Assembly: GCF_002135205.1 (NCBI RefSeq)
Contig: NZ_NEFZ01000004.1
Coordinates: forward strand, 310,001 to 374,000
Origin: Acinetobacter sp. ANC 4204
Lineage (GTDB): Bacteria; Pseudomonadota; Gammaproteobacteria; Pseudomonadales; Moraxellaceae
Direction of reading: 5' to 3'
Length of the DNA stretch: 64,000 nt
Shown here: positions 40,877 through 49,327 of the stretch, piece by piece
Position numbering within the stretch: position 1 is the first letter of the stretch
How the letters are laid out: each line of letters starts with the position of its first letter
Notes under the pieces: model-generated
Told to the model about the DNA's origin: nothing
Databases searched by the model: none
Seen by the model: only the letters and a program-made list of their open reading frames with translations
Translations under genes and position numbers: made by a program

Positions 40877-40949
40877 CTAAACCATATTGTTTAGTTTATT
40901 GAACGATAAGTTTAGGATTATGTCAATTTTTTTGTTTAGTATTTTAAAC
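40877..40949. promoter_or_regulatory. Immunity control region between cro and cI
   Basis: Operator candidates: CTAAACCATATTGTTTAG (40877-40894), a half site GTTTAG (40910-40915) and GTTTAGTATTTTAAAC (40934-40949). The leftward promoter reads TTGACA (40926-40921), 17 nt, TTCAAT (40903-40898). The same half site occurs at the rightward promoter 42267-42295, so one repressor can serve both. Confidence 0.65.
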
Positions 40950-40969
40950 AAATACAAGGCTTCAGCATT

Positions 40970-41659
40970 ATGCAAACTACATCAGACAGAATCGCTCAGC
41001 GCATGAAAGAACTAGGGCTACAACATAAAGACCTGGTTGTTGCTACTGGGGCTAGCAAAGGAACAGTTACTAATTGGATTAACGGAGTAAATACTCCAAC
41101 TAATGAGAGGCTGATTAAGCTGGCTCAAGCTCTAAAAACTACTTCTAGCTGGCTTTTAACTGGCAACTCATCTCCTGAATTTGCACAAGTAGAACCATGG
41201 GATAGCTATACCCCGCTTGATGATGATGAAATTGAGATCCCATTCTTTAAAGATTTTTCATTTGCATGTGGTGGCGGATCAATCAGTGAAGCAATTGCAA
41301 ACGAAACGCGCAAATTGAGAATGTCAAAAGCAACGCTCAGAAACTTGTCTATTACAAAGGAGAATGCTGTTGCTGCCACAGCCATGGGCGACTCAATGAG
41401 TCCAACTATTAAAGATGGCGATACAATCCACTTGGATTTGGGCAGAAAAAACATTAAAGATGGTAAGATCTTTGCTATTTGCATTGGTGGTTTGTTCTAC
41501 TGCAAACGCTTGTATAATCTACCTTTAGGTGGTGTTCGTATTGTTTCTGACAATGCAACTGAGTTCCCTGAACTTCATTTGAGCGAACAGGACAGAATTG
41601 ATCAGCAATTTGAAATTATTGGTTGGGTTTGGCAAATATCTAGCCTAGAAAACTGGTAA
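40970..41659 (+). CDS. cI: CI-type repressor with S24 peptidase domain
   Basis: 229 aa. HTH at residues 6-60 (QRMKELGLQHKDLVVATGAS, then GTVTNWINGVNTP). C-terminal LexA-like domain: AMGDSMSPTIKDGD with catalytic Ser in GDSM, later FYCKRLYN with the Lys. It keeps the prophage silent and can self-cleave after SOS induction. Reads rightward between cro and a membrane-protein gene. Confidence 0.9.
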   Translation: MQTTSDRIAQRMKELGLQHKDLVVATGASKGTVTNWINGVNTPTNERLIKLAQALKTTSSWLLTGNSSPEFAQVEPWDSYTPLDDDEIEIPFFKDFSFACGGGSISEAIANETRKLRMSKATLRNLSITKENAVAATAMGDSMSPTIKDGDTIHLDLGRKNIKDGKIFAICIGGLFYCKRLYNLPLGGVRIVSDNATEFPELHLSEQDRIDQQFEIIGWVWQISSLENW

Positions 41660-41685
41660 AAAACTAATAATAAAAGGAATTTAAT

Positions 41686-42162
41686 ATGTCATATCTTCTT
41701 TATATTTTTGCATTCTTAGGGGTTGTTTTCCTTGTTATTGTAGCTTGGTTTTTCTTAACAGCTGTTAAAGTTAAAAAAGAAATGAGATTTGAACCTAGAG
41801 TATTTGAAGATGCTGTAGATTTAATGAAATTTATTCGAAATACGTTTGAATGCAAAATTAAAAATAAAGTTGTTATATATGGATTTGTCGAGTCGTCTTT
41901 TTATGATGATACTGTAGCTCGGTTAACTGGTGATGCTCCAGTACTGGACGTTGATGTCCATTTAATCACCGCTAAAGGGCATGAGAAAGTTAATACTTCC
42001 TGTGGGGATATAAATGCCAGTTTAAAAAAAGGTGATTTTGTTGCTGTAATGCCTTTTTACAATGAAAGACATAACTTATGGTATTACGTGACAATAGCGA
42101 AGTTAAATACCGTTTACCTTGGGAAGCAAGGGTTTTCTGTTGATGAAGAATATGTAAATTGA
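41686..42162 (+). CDS. Membrane protein co-expressed with the repressor; superinfection-exclusion candidate
   Basis: 158 aa. Residues 3-27 are a transmembrane helix (LLYIFAFLGVVFLVIVAWFF), followed by a cytoplasmic domain with predicted strands (NKVVIYGFVESSFYD, VDVHLITAKGHEKVNTS). AAAAGGAATTT gives a ribosome site. It follows cI by 26 bp and has its own terminator, so it should be made in the lysogen. Single-helix membrane proteins in this slot are often lysogenic-conversion or exclusion factors. No homologue recognised. Confidence 0.55.
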   Translation: MSYLLYIFAFLGVVFLVIVAWFFLTAVKVKKEMRFEPRVFEDAVDLMKFIRNTFECKIKNKVVIYGFVESSFYDDTVARLTGDAPVLDVDVHLITAKGHEKVNTSCGDINASLKKGDFVAVMPFYNERHNLWYYVTIAKLNTVYLGKQGFSVDEEYVN

Positions 42163-42180
42163 TAATTGCTATTAAGATAA

Positions 42181-42204
42181 TGCCCACCTAGTGTGGGTTT
42201 TTTA
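42181..42204 (+). terminator. Terminator of the cI operon
   Basis: CCCACCTAGTGTGGG (42183-42197) followed by TTTTTT, 20 bp past the membrane-protein stop. It separates lysogeny genes from the early rightward operon. Confidence 0.85.
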
Positions 42205-42251
42205 TTGCTTTAAAAAAAGAAGAAGTTTAGAAAAATTCAATAAGTTTATTT

Positions 42252-42295
42252 TACTAAACAAAACTATTGACTTAAAAAGTTTAGCTTACTAAACT
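42252..42295 (+). promoter_or_regulatory. Early rightward promoter with operator
   Basis: TTGACT (42267-42272), 17 nt, TAAACT (42290-42295). The dyad GTTTAGCTTACTAAAC (42279-42294) covers the spacer end and the -10 box. A further ACTAAAC lies at 42252. The operator half sites equal those next to cI, so CI binding here would silence recombination and methylase genes. Confidence 0.75.
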
Positions 42296-42367
42296 AAATC
42301 TCGTACCCACAAAAAAGCCTGCAACGGTCTCGACAACTGGCAGGCTTACTCAAAGAGCGAGATAAGT

Positions 42368-42586
42368 ATGAAACAAACAGCATCACATAGTCAAACACCG
42401 ACTTTCGTTAAAAACGAAAGCAATACAAAGCCTGTGCTTTACCAGCACCCCACTCCTGCAGAAATGCGCACCCCTCGTTTAGCCATTATAAAGGCGAATG
42501 CTATTGAAGCTTTCATCTTCTGTGTGTTTGTCGTCTTAAGTTGGTTGGGGATTTCACTATTTGTTTCATTGGTTTTTGGAGGCTGA
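42368..42586 (+). CDS. Small single-helix membrane protein
   Basis: 72 aa. The N-terminal 40 residues are polar with HPTPAEMRTPRL; a transmembrane helix follows (EAFIFCVFVVLSWLGISLFV). First gene of the rightward early operon. The 70-bp leader before it contains a palindrome-rich stretch (GCCTGCAACGGTCTCGACAA) of unknown use. No family recognised. Confidence 0.55.
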   Translation: MKQTASHSQTPTFVKNESNTKPVLYQHPTPAEMRTPRLAIIKANAIEAFIFCVFVVLSWLGISLFVSLVFGG

Positions 42587-42590
42587 GCTC

Positions 42591-42875
42591 ATGGATTTAA
42601 GAGATCAATTTGCTATGGCGGCTTTGCAGGGATTTATATCGCATCGTGGATTTTTATGTGTGAATGAGCAAGCCGCGAAGCGTTGTTATGAAATCGCTGA
42701 CGCAATGATTGCAGAACGTGAAAAGGACTCTGTTGATAGTGTTACAGATGCTAAGGCCCAGCTTGTTCGTGCAATTGAGTTAGAACACAACATAACGGTT
42801 TCTGAGCACCTTTGTATTGTGCATCTTATTCATTGCTTGCGTTTTGGCTTTGTTCCTAAAAAGGAGGATGTATGA
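42591..42875 (+). CDS. Small helical early protein
   Basis: 94 aa from ATG 42591, preceded by GGAGG at 8 nt; an earlier ATG inside the previous gene has no ribosome site. Begins MDLRDQFAMAALQGFI, mostly helical, ends PKKEDV and overlaps the next gene. I recall similar small proteins in many phage early operons, without known function. Confidence 0.6.
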   Translation: MDLRDQFAMAALQGFISHRGFLCVNEQAAKRCYEIADAMIAEREKDSVDSVTDAKAQLVRAIELEHNITVSEHLCIVHLIHCLRFGFVPKKEDV

Positions 42876-43750
42876 ACGCACTCGTTTCTATTCCTGAAGC
42901 TCGCATGATTGAAAAAATGAGCAATGAGGAATACCACTCACGCCCTGAATTTAGCTCTAGCCAGTTAAAAGACATGCTGCGTTCAAGTGCTCACTTCTAC
43001 TCAAACAACATTGCGAAAGAAGTTGAACGCGAAACCAAAACAGCTATGAGCTTTGGAACATTGGCACACACCCTGTTTTTAGAGCCTGAACAATTTGAAC
43101 ATGAGTTCATTATCGCGCCTAAATTTGACCGTCGTACAAAGGCTGGTAAAGAAGAGGCTTTGGCATGGGAACAAGCCAATCAAGGCAAAATCTTAGTAGA
43201 TGCTGAACAGGTTGAAGGTGCAAAACGCATTGTGACCAACCTACAGAAACTCAGCTCTTATGCAGACATGCAGAACAACTACGGCATGGCTGAGGCAAGC
43301 ATTTTCTTTACTGATCCAATCTATGGCTTAGAACTTCGTATTCGTCCTGACTGGCACATTGCACCCTGTAAAGCCTTTCCAAATGGCTTGATCTTGGACT
43401 TAAAGACTACGACCGATGCACGTCATCATGCATTTTCTAAAAAATGTTCTGACTTTGGTTATGACCTTTCTGCAGTTATGTACCGTGAAGGCTTCCAGCA
43501 GTACTACCAAACTGAAGATAAACCGCCTTTTATTCTGCTAGTCGCTGAAAGTTCAATTCCGCACAACGTCAAACAGTACAAGGCCGCAGACCTATTTTTA
43601 AGCGTTGGTGAAACTCGCTACAACAAATCTAAAGAATTACTGGCTGAGTCTCTTCTTATCAATGAATGGGACGGCTACTCACTCGAAATGGAAGATTTAT
43701 TCCTCCCGCAATACATGACTAAACAAGCTTTAGAAAACGATTTTAACTAA
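42872..43750 (+). CDS. RecE-like 5'-3' exonuclease
   Basis: 292 aa. PD-(D/E)XK nuclease marks: FSSSQLKDMLRSSAHFY at the start, MSFGTLAHTLFLEP, RIRPDWH, ILDLKTTTDA (Asp and Lys of the active site) and a YREGFQQYYQ helix. This is the exonuclease VIII / YqaJ-like type, which resects DNA ends for single-strand annealing. It is coupled to the RecT-like gene downstream. Confidence 0.85.
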   Translation: MNALVSIPEARMIEKMSNEEYHSRPEFSSSQLKDMLRSSAHFYSNNIAKEVERETKTAMSFGTLAHTLFLEPEQFEHEFIIAPKFDRRTKAGKEEALAWEQANQGKILVDAEQVEGAKRIVTNLQKLSSYADMQNNYGMAEASIFFTDPIYGLELRIRPDWHIAPCKAFPNGLILDLKTTTDARHHAFSKKCSDFGYDLSAVMYREGFQQYYQTEDKPPFILLVAESSIPHNVKQYKAADLFLSVGETRYNKSKELLAESLLINEWDGYSLEMEDLFLPQYMTKQALENDFN

Positions 43751-43765
43751 TTAGGAATATTAAAA

Positions 43766-45433
43766 ATGAATGCTCAATCTCAATTCGCTCCAGCTACTCA
43801 AACTAACTTTGTTGGTTTTTTAAATCCTGAATCTTTCGAGTTCTCACAGCGTGTTGCGAACATGCTTTCTAATTCAACCATGGTGCCAGAACAATATCGT
43901 GCAGTGACCAAGGTTAAGGCTGGTAAAGATAGTTACGGAAACATGATGTACCGTGACGAACCAAATCCCAATGGTTTGCCAAACTGTATTATCGCGCTGA
44001 ATATGTCAAATCGTCTTGGCGCTGACGTTATGATGATCATGCAAAATCTGCACGTAATTGAGGGTCGTCCTTCTTGGTCATCACAATTCATCTTAGGTTC
44101 GATTAATAGCTCTGGTCGCTTCTCACCTTTACGCTTTGAAGTTGAGAACCTTGGCGAATTAGAAGTCGAATATCAAGAAACCGTTTGGAATAACGGCCGC
44201 AAAAACCAAGTTACTAAATCCTTGAAAGTTGAAAACCAAACATGTGTTGCTTGGGCGCTTGAAGCTGGCACTCGTATGCCTGAATTTACTCTTGAAGAAT
44301 TAAAAGAGCACGGCGGCGTATATAAATGCTGCAAAGCCTATGGCATTCCACTGGTCGAATCTTCAAAAATCTCAATGGAAATGGCTGTAAAAGAAGGCTG
44401 GTATACAAAGAATGGTAGCAAATGGAAAACCATGCCTGAACAAATGCTACGTTACCGTGCTGCTTCTTTCTTTGGTCGTGTTTATGCACCTGAGTTGCTT
44501 ATGGGCCTGCGTTCTGTTGAAGAAGAACAAGACCGTATCATTGACGTTACTCCTGATCAGTCTTTATCAGAACAAGCTGATACGAATAAGCTTAAACGTG
44601 AAATTTTAAGTGCTAAATCCCCTGCTGCGCTTGATGAAACTGAAAGTAAAGTCTTGATGCTAACTGATGATGCCAAGCGCGAAGAATTATTAAAAATGAT
44701 TAGCGCTCAAGCTAAAAAGTTCCAACCTGCTAGCAATGTAGTAAATGACCAAAATTCAACATCAAATGATGTAGCAGAAAAGGCTATTGCTGAAAAAAAG
44801 CCTGAGCCTAAAAAGGAAGGAGCTCCACCAGTAGAAAAGACACCACTCAAAAAGCCGACCTCAGCAGAAGTAAAAAAAGACTACTTAGTCAAAATGAACC
44901 AAGTTGAAACCGTAGCTGAATTAAACCAGTTGCGTGAACAATTCGTTATTAATGATGCTTTGACAGAAGCTCATCTTAGCTACCTAAAATCTGCATATAC
45001 GCAACACAAGGCTAACTTCGATAAACCTGCAGAGGAAGAAGTAAAAGAAGCACCAGCCGTAAACGAGATTAAGTCGTCTCAGATCATCGGTGGTCTAAAA
45101 ATCCAAATCGGTAATGCTCAAAATATTACTGAACTGGATGTTGTTGCAAAGTCCATTCGAGACAATAAACCAAACATCACACCTGACCACATGAACGATG
45201 TACTTGACGTCTTTGCAGCACGTAAAAAGTTCTTAGAAAATCAGCTATCCATGTTTGATACAGACGATACCCCTTGGGCTGATAAAGCGATTTCAGAAAT
45301 TGAAGCAGCCAAAAACCAAGATGAAATTAACAACATCTTTATCGACCCAATGTATGAAGAACAGTCTGATCCTGACCAGCAACGCATTACTAATGCCGCA
45401 CAAAAACGCGAATCAGAGCTTTTCGGTAATTAA
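43766..45433 (+). CDS. RecT-like single-strand annealing protein with long C-terminal extension
   Basis: 555 aa. Residues 1-250 resemble RecT-type annealing proteins: NCIIALNMSNRLGADVMMIM, QNLHVIEGRPSWSSQFI, then the lysine-rich EMAVKEGWYTKNGSKWKTMP and MLRYRAASFFGRVYAPELLM. The remaining 300 residues hold a charged linker (EKKPEPKKEGAPP) and two related helical segments (KKDYLVKMNQVETVAELNQL and ALDETESKVLMLTDD). The extension is unusual for RecT and may bind a partner such as SSB or the exonuclease. Confidence 0.72.
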   Translation: MNAQSQFAPATQTNFVGFLNPESFEFSQRVANMLSNSTMVPEQYRAVTKVKAGKDSYGNMMYRDEPNPNGLPNCIIALNMSNRLGADVMMIMQNLHVIEGRPSWSSQFILGSINSSGRFSPLRFEVENLGELEVEYQETVWNNGRKNQVTKSLKVENQTCVAWALEAGTRMPEFTLEELKEHGGVYKCCKAYGIPLVESSKISMEMAVKEGWYTKNGSKWKTMPEQMLRYRAASFFGRVYAPELLMGLRSVEEEQDRIIDVTPDQSLSEQADTNKLKREILSAKSPAALDETESKVLMLTDDAKREELLKMISAQAKKFQPASNVVNDQNSTSNDVAEKAIAEKKPEPKKEGAPPVEKTPLKKPTSAEVKKDYLVKMNQVETVAELNQLREQFVINDALTEAHLSYLKSAYTQHKANFDKPAEEEVKEAPAVNEIKSSQIIGGLKIQIGNAQNITELDVVAKSIRDNKPNITPDHMNDVLDVFAARKKFLENQLSMFDTDDTPWADKAISEIEAAKNQDEINNIFIDPMYEEQSDPDQQRITNAAQKRESELFGN

Positions 45434-45479
45434 TTAGATAAGGCCGTACTGAGTGCGGCCAATTTTAAGGAGCTAAGTC

Positions 45480-45926
45480 ATGATTGAAAATAAAATTAAT
45501 CTTTCAGAAGCAGATAACCTGTTTAAATTAAAAGCTAAACAGAGTTTGTTAACTCAGATTGCTGAATTACAGGTAAAAATATCGCACGGCTGGGGTGAAT
45601 GCATTGTTCAAGAAGGATCACTAGATTACAGCATAAAAAGGGTTCGAAATCTTTGTGAGGAATATGTGCGACTTGAATTGTTCTCACAAGCAGAAATGGA
45701 CGAATTTTGGATTCTTATTAATCAATCTAGATATATTCTTCGAACAAGACATGCAGTTGAAAAGCTTGCTCAAGACTTGGAAAAAAATAAGCTCCATATC
45801 CCTGATAGTACAAAATCTCTAATACAGGATGTTATCAAAAACGTTAGTGAATTTCGCTACCCAAAAGATGGTCTATTGAGAGTAAAAACAGAAGTAAAAG
45901 AAGCACAGGAGCAAAGTCATGATTAA
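45480..45926 (+). CDS. Helical early protein, function unknown
   Basis: 148 aa. Reads as helical throughout, with a coiled segment (QSLLTQIAELQVKI) and an acidic tail. AAGGAGCTAAGTC gives a strong ribosome site; a small hairpin GGCCGTACTGAGTGCGGCC lies just upstream (45443-45461). Overlaps the next gene by 8 bp. No family recognised. Confidence 0.55.
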   Translation: MIENKINLSEADNLFKLKAKQSLLTQIAELQVKISHGWGECIVQEGSLDYSIKRVRNLCEEYVRLELFSQAEMDEFWILINQSRYILRTRHAVEKLAQDLEKNKLHIPDSTKSLIQDVIKNVSEFRYPKDGLLRVKTEVKEAQEQSHD

Positions 45927-46278
45927 ACAATTAAAGCGCGCCGATCTACCTGAAGACCTTTGTTGGTGGTTTCATCCTGATTTTAATTCCATTGATCCAA
46001 TGGCAACCTGTGACGAAGAACGCGGCTACACCCCCGAAGAATGGGAGCAGCTTCAAGCAAACGGCAATATTGATATTTTAATCGACACGTCTGTTGATCT
46101 TGGGGAAATTGATCCTAATGCAGACGGTGAATGGAAAGGCTTCGTACCTACTCCACCATCGCCAGAATATTTTTTAATGGCAGCTTTTGATACTGAGCAT
46201 TGGGACTGTGCTGTTTTATGGTGGGCTAAAGAGCGTTTACCGCATTCCGTACAGCAAAGTTTGGGAGAGGTGTCATGA
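45919..46278 (+). CDS. Acidic Trp-rich early protein
   Basis: 119 aa, strongly acidic (DPNADGEWKGF) and rich in Trp (CWWFHPDF, WWAKERLP). It overlaps both neighbours by 4-8 bp. I recall similar short proteins near phage adenine methylases, without function. Acidity suggests a DNA-mimic or partner protein, which is speculation. Confidence 0.55.
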   Translation: MIKQLKRADLPEDLCWWFHPDFNSIDPMATCDEERGYTPEEWEQLQANGNIDILIDTSVDLGEIDPNADGEWKGFVPTPPSPEYFLMAAFDTEHWDCAVLWWAKERLPHSVQQSLGEVS

Positions 46279-47117
46279 CCGAACTTAGCCACCCTTTAAT
46301 CAGATATCACGGCGGTAAATTTCGTTTAGCTCATTGGGTAATTGCTCAAATGCCCAACCATACTTGCTATACAGAGGTTTTCGGCGGTGCTGCAGGTGTT
46401 TTACTTCAAAAGCCAAGAGCTTATGCCGAAGTCTATAACGACCTTGACGGCGACATCGTTAATTTATTTAGAGTTCTCCGCGATGCTGAATTACGTGATC
46501 AACTAATTGAGCAACTAGTACTAACTCCATACAGTCGAGAAGAATTTGAAGATGCTTGGAGTGTGGCCACAACTGAAGTTGAACGTGCAAGACGGGTAAT
46601 TATTCGTGCGCAAATGGGTTTTGGTTCCGCAGGAGCAACAAAAGGAATTACAGGTTTTCGTATTGATACTAAACGCCAATATGGTACAGCCCAATCATTA
46701 TGGGCTACCTATCCTGAACATCTGCAACTAATAGGTCAGCGTTTAAGCTCGGTACTCATTGAAAACCGCCCTGCTGTTCAGGTTTTGAAAGACCATGATG
46801 CTTCTACGACACTACATTATGTGGATCCACCTTATGTACATGACACTCGGTATTCAGGGGCTAAGACTGGAAGAATATACCGTCATGAAATGGACGATAA
46901 AGACCATCTAACTTTATTGAAAACATTACTCGATCTAGAAGGAATGGTGATGCTATCAGGCTATCCGAGTGAGCTTTACGACGATACTTTAAAAAATTGG
47001 AAGCGTATTGAAACTAAAGCAAGAATTTCTGCTGGTCGCGGTACTGATGTTCGTACTGAATGTCTTTGGATTAATCCAGCTGCTCAACATAATGACTTAT
47101 TTGGGGGTGCTGCTTAA
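46275..47117 (+). CDS. dam: DNA adenine methyltransferase (D12 class)
   Basis: 280 aa. Motif I YTEVFGGAAGVLL near residue 35, with ISRYHGGKFRLAHW-type N-terminus, and the catalytic motif YVDPPYVHDTRYS near residue 178. Likely methylates N6 of adenine in GATC or a related site. Overlaps the following HTH gene by one base. Together with the cytosine methylase it gives the prophage two modification activities without restriction enzymes. Confidence 0.88.
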   Translation: MTELSHPLIRYHGGKFRLAHWVIAQMPNHTCYTEVFGGAAGVLLQKPRAYAEVYNDLDGDIVNLFRVLRDAELRDQLIEQLVLTPYSREEFEDAWSVATTEVERARRVIIRAQMGFGSAGATKGITGFRIDTKRQYGTAQSLWATYPEHLQLIGQRLSSVLIENRPAVQVLKDHDASTTLHYVDPPYVHDTRYSGAKTGRIYRHEMDDKDHLTLLKTLLDLEGMVMLSGYPSELYDDTLKNWKRIETKARISAGRGTDVRTECLWINPAAQHNDLFGGAA

Positions 47118-47404
47118 TGGGATTATTAAAATTTACAATCACTGTTGAAGCTGATGTAGCTCCAAAGATTTTCTTAGGCTCAGTCATCGGTGGCGCGACT
47201 GTAGTCGGAATGCAACAGGAAAAGGTCGAATTGGTTTCTGCTGCAGATATTGCGCAACGCAATGGGCTTTCAGTTGCAACAGTACGTAGACGATTGAGTG
47301 CTATTAACCAAGGTACTGAGGGTAAGTTTCTCTATGATCCCGTTAAGGCATCCCAACTCTTAAAAGATAGTAAATCCAAACGCGGAAGAAAGAGAGCTTG
47401 TTAG
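47117..47404 (+). CDS. Small HTH protein next to the integrase, excisionase candidate
   Basis: 95 aa. Strand-rich start (LLKFTITVEADVAPKIFLG), HTH SAADIAQRNGLSVATVRRRL (residues 42-61), LYDP and a basic tail (SKSKRGRKRAC). Homologous to the gene at 11159; both meet their integrase tail to tail. Last gene of the early rightward operon, so it would be made on induction, when excision is needed. Confidence 0.65.
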   Translation: MGLLKFTITVEADVAPKIFLGSVIGGATVVGMQQEKVELVSAADIAQRNGLSVATVRRRLSAINQGTEGKFLYDPVKASQLLKDSKSKRGRKRAC

Positions 47405-47422
47405 GCTCTCTTTCTTTTTTAT
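47386..47422. terminator. Terminator between HTH gene and integrase
   Basis: AAGAAAGAGAGC (47386-47397), loop, GCTCTCTTTCTT (47405-47416), then TTTT. It overlaps both stop codons and may work in both directions. Confidence 0.75.
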
Positions 47423-48432
47423 GAGTTAAACATTTCAACCAGTTCATCTGCATCCGGGTTGTAGTAAACATTCACCAAGACTTCAATTTTTTTATGGCCA
47501 GTAATTTTGGCTAATACCTCAACAGGTAATTTTCTAATTTTCACCATTCTAGAAATCGCCTCATGACGTGTATCATGAAAATGGAAATCTTCAATACCTG
47601 AGTAGGCCTTTCTTCGTTCCCACAACTTTCTAAATGCATCTGCACTCTGTGGAATGATTTGTTCATCTTCATGCGGTATTAAAGCCAGCAGCTCTTTTGC
47701 GAATTTCGATAGCGGCACATTGCGCTTGGACCCATTCTTGGTTTTGGGTAAGTGTACATAGCCATCATATACTTCTGAGCGCTTCATATTCAGAATTTCA
47801 CCCTTGCGCATAGCTGTTTCTATCGCAAATAAGAATCCCCAAGCAACATAGTGCTGCGGCAATGTCGGTACCTGCCCTATTTCATATTCCAATAGCTTGA
47901 GCATCGTATCAATTTCGGCTTGAGAAATTCGACGGTACCGCGATTCAGGTTTGACAGGCTTAGAAATCTGCATCCAAACATTTGAATCAAGCAAGAACAT
48001 TTCTTTCTGAGCATAAGTGTACATTGCCGAATAAAGCGAAATTTCTTTAAGCACTGTATTTTCTTTTACTTCGGTGCAACGCTTATTCCGCCAGTTGGTT
48101 AAATCAAGCGGTGTGATGTCATGAATATTTTTATGGGCCAGCTCACCCATTTTTCTTTCAAAAGTTTTGTACTGAGTCAAAATCCAATCTTTAGACTTCG
48201 TGTGTTTGCCTACTTTGTCTAGGTAAACATCAAACAACTGCATATAGGTAAAAACTGGTTTTTCATTAATTGGGGCTTCTTCTTTGGCACCTGCTTTCAA
48301 TTCAAGCATTTTTATTGCCGCCCACTGTTCACATTCTTTTTCTGTATCGCGGGTTGCTGAGTAACGCTTTCCATCGAACATTAATTCAATTCGATAAGCA
48401 TCACCTCTTTTTCGGGCTTTGGGTAATTTCAT
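47419..48432 (-). CDS. int: Tyrosine integrase of prophage 1
   Basis: 337 aa from ATG 48432, which gives the same length and N-terminus type (KLPKARKRGDAYRIEL) as the element 0 integrase; an earlier ATG at 48513 adds 27 residues without homology. Catalytic marks: TAMRKGEILNMKR, LPKTKNGSKRNVPL, HDTRHEAISRM, ITGHKKIEVL, NVYYNP. Recognises the tRNA-Val 3' end at 48575-48619, 143 bp upstream. Confidence 0.92.
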   Translation of the reverse strand: MKLPKARKRGDAYRIELMFDGKRYSATRDTEKECEQWAAIKMLELKAGAKEEAPINEKPVFTYMQLFDVYLDKVGKHTKSKDWILTQYKTFERKMGELAHKNIHDITPLDLTNWRNKRCTEVKENTVLKEISLYSAMYTYAQKEMFLLDSNVWMQISKPVKPESRYRRISQAEIDTMLKLLEYEIGQVPTLPQHYVAWGFLFAIETAMRKGEILNMKRSEVYDGYVHLPKTKNGSKRNVPLSKFAKELLALIPHEDEQIIPQSADAFRKLWERRKAYSGIEDFHFHDTRHEAISRMVKIRKLPVEVLAKITGHKKIEVLVNVYYNPDADELVEMFNS

Positions 48433-48520
48433 CGTACAGGTCTTGGCGTAATCTTGGCGTAAATTATGGCGTATTTTCACCAAAAAGCGCAACAAATGCA
48501 CCAATTGCACCAAATTAAGG

Positions 48521-48563
48521 GCAAAAAAAAGACCTACAAGTTATTGATTTTAACTGTAAGTCT
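48521..48563 (-). terminator. Terminator following the tRNA fragment (prophage 1 side)
   Basis: Minus strand AGACTTACAGTT, loop, AACTTGTAGGTCT, then TTTTTTTTGCCC. Located 12 bp past the tRNA CCA end; it would end the tRNA transcript after integration. The left junction has an unrelated hairpin in the same place. Confidence 0.65.
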
Positions 48564-48574
48564 TTGAATTTATT

Positions 48575-48619
48575 TGGTAGGTATAAGCAGACTCGAACTG
48601 CTGACCTCTACGATGTCAA
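48575..48619 (-). other. Attachment site: 3' tRNA fragment, prophage 1 / prophage 2 junction
   Basis: Minus strand: TTGACATCGTAGAGGTC, T arm AGCAG-TTCGAGT-CTGCT, acceptor TATACCT, ACCA. Same as 13557-13601 except for two T-stem base pairs, changed on both sides so pairing is kept. The 5' half of the tRNA is absent (AAAGGAAGC on plus follows). It marks the right end of prophage 1 and the left end of prophage 2. The next 140 bp hold no gene. Confidence 0.85.
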
Positions 48620-48760
48620 AGGAAGCATATACCAATTTAAATCAGATATTTATTAATCAACAGACGCAGTTCTGTCGCAGATGTTAAAAAATGTCGTAAA
48701 ACTTTATTTTTATGCCTATGATAATTTCAGGAAGTGAAATTTTGATAGGAGTACGTAATT

Positions 48761-49030
48761 ATGAAAGATCAAATTTATAAAAGTTATTTTTCGATAACAG
48801 CATTAGATAATCTCAATAAAGAAACTTCTGATTTTTTTGAAAAATGGAAGTATGTTGAAATTATCGACACCCAATTTTATAAAGATGAAAACGATAATAT
48901 TACTGCTGAGCCAATCGTGCGCACAGATGGTAAAAACACACATCAAATTACACTCCAATACCATGAAAAATTAGAGTCATGGAGTTACCAATCAAATTCC
49001 ATCAAAAATTTTGGTTCAACAAATGACTAA
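48761..49030 (+). CDS. Cargo protein of prophage 2, function unknown
   Basis: 89 aa. GATAGGAGTACGTAATT gives a strong ribosome site. Rich in Lys, Asp and Ile; contains FEKWKYVEIIDTQFYKDEND. No motif recognised. First of three rightward genes between the attachment site and the leftward lysis genes, the usual place for genes expressed by the lysogen. More AT-rich than the phage genes. Confidence 0.55.
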   Translation: MKDQIYKSYFSITALDNLNKETSDFFEKWKYVEIIDTQFYKDENDNITAEPIVRTDGKNTHQITLQYHEKLESWSYQSNSIKNFGSTND

Positions 49031-49076
49031 ATAAGCCAATTAATAGTTTCTTTAATCAAGCTAAGGTGAACAAAAA

Positions 49077-49304
49077 ATGGCTTATATTACCAAAGACGGC
49101 AAGTGGCTTGCCTATCGAGATGCAACACAAGAAATACTGGAATATGATGATTTTTCAGATGTCCAACAGGTCTATCAACCTGAGTGGTTTTGGGTCAATA
49201 ATAAAGATGATGCCAAAGAATTTCATGCTGAAAGTATTGCCATTTCATTTCTAGTACGTAGACGCGGGGAGTTCTGGAAAGGTGCTAAAGTTGTTAGGAA
49301 GTAG
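49077..49304 (+). CDS. Small aromatic cargo protein
   Basis: 75 aa. Aromatic N-terminal half (YITKDGKWLAYRDATQEI, VYQPEWFWVNNKDDA) and a basic end (RRRGEFWKGAKVVRK). GCTAAGGTGAAC lies upstream. Second gene of the cargo trio. No family recognised. Confidence 0.55.
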   Translation: MAYITKDGKWLAYRDATQEILEYDDFSDVQQVYQPEWFWVNNKDDAKEFHAESIAISFLVRRRGEFWKGAKVVRK

Positions 49305-49327
49305 ATTAATCACATTAAGGGGCATGT

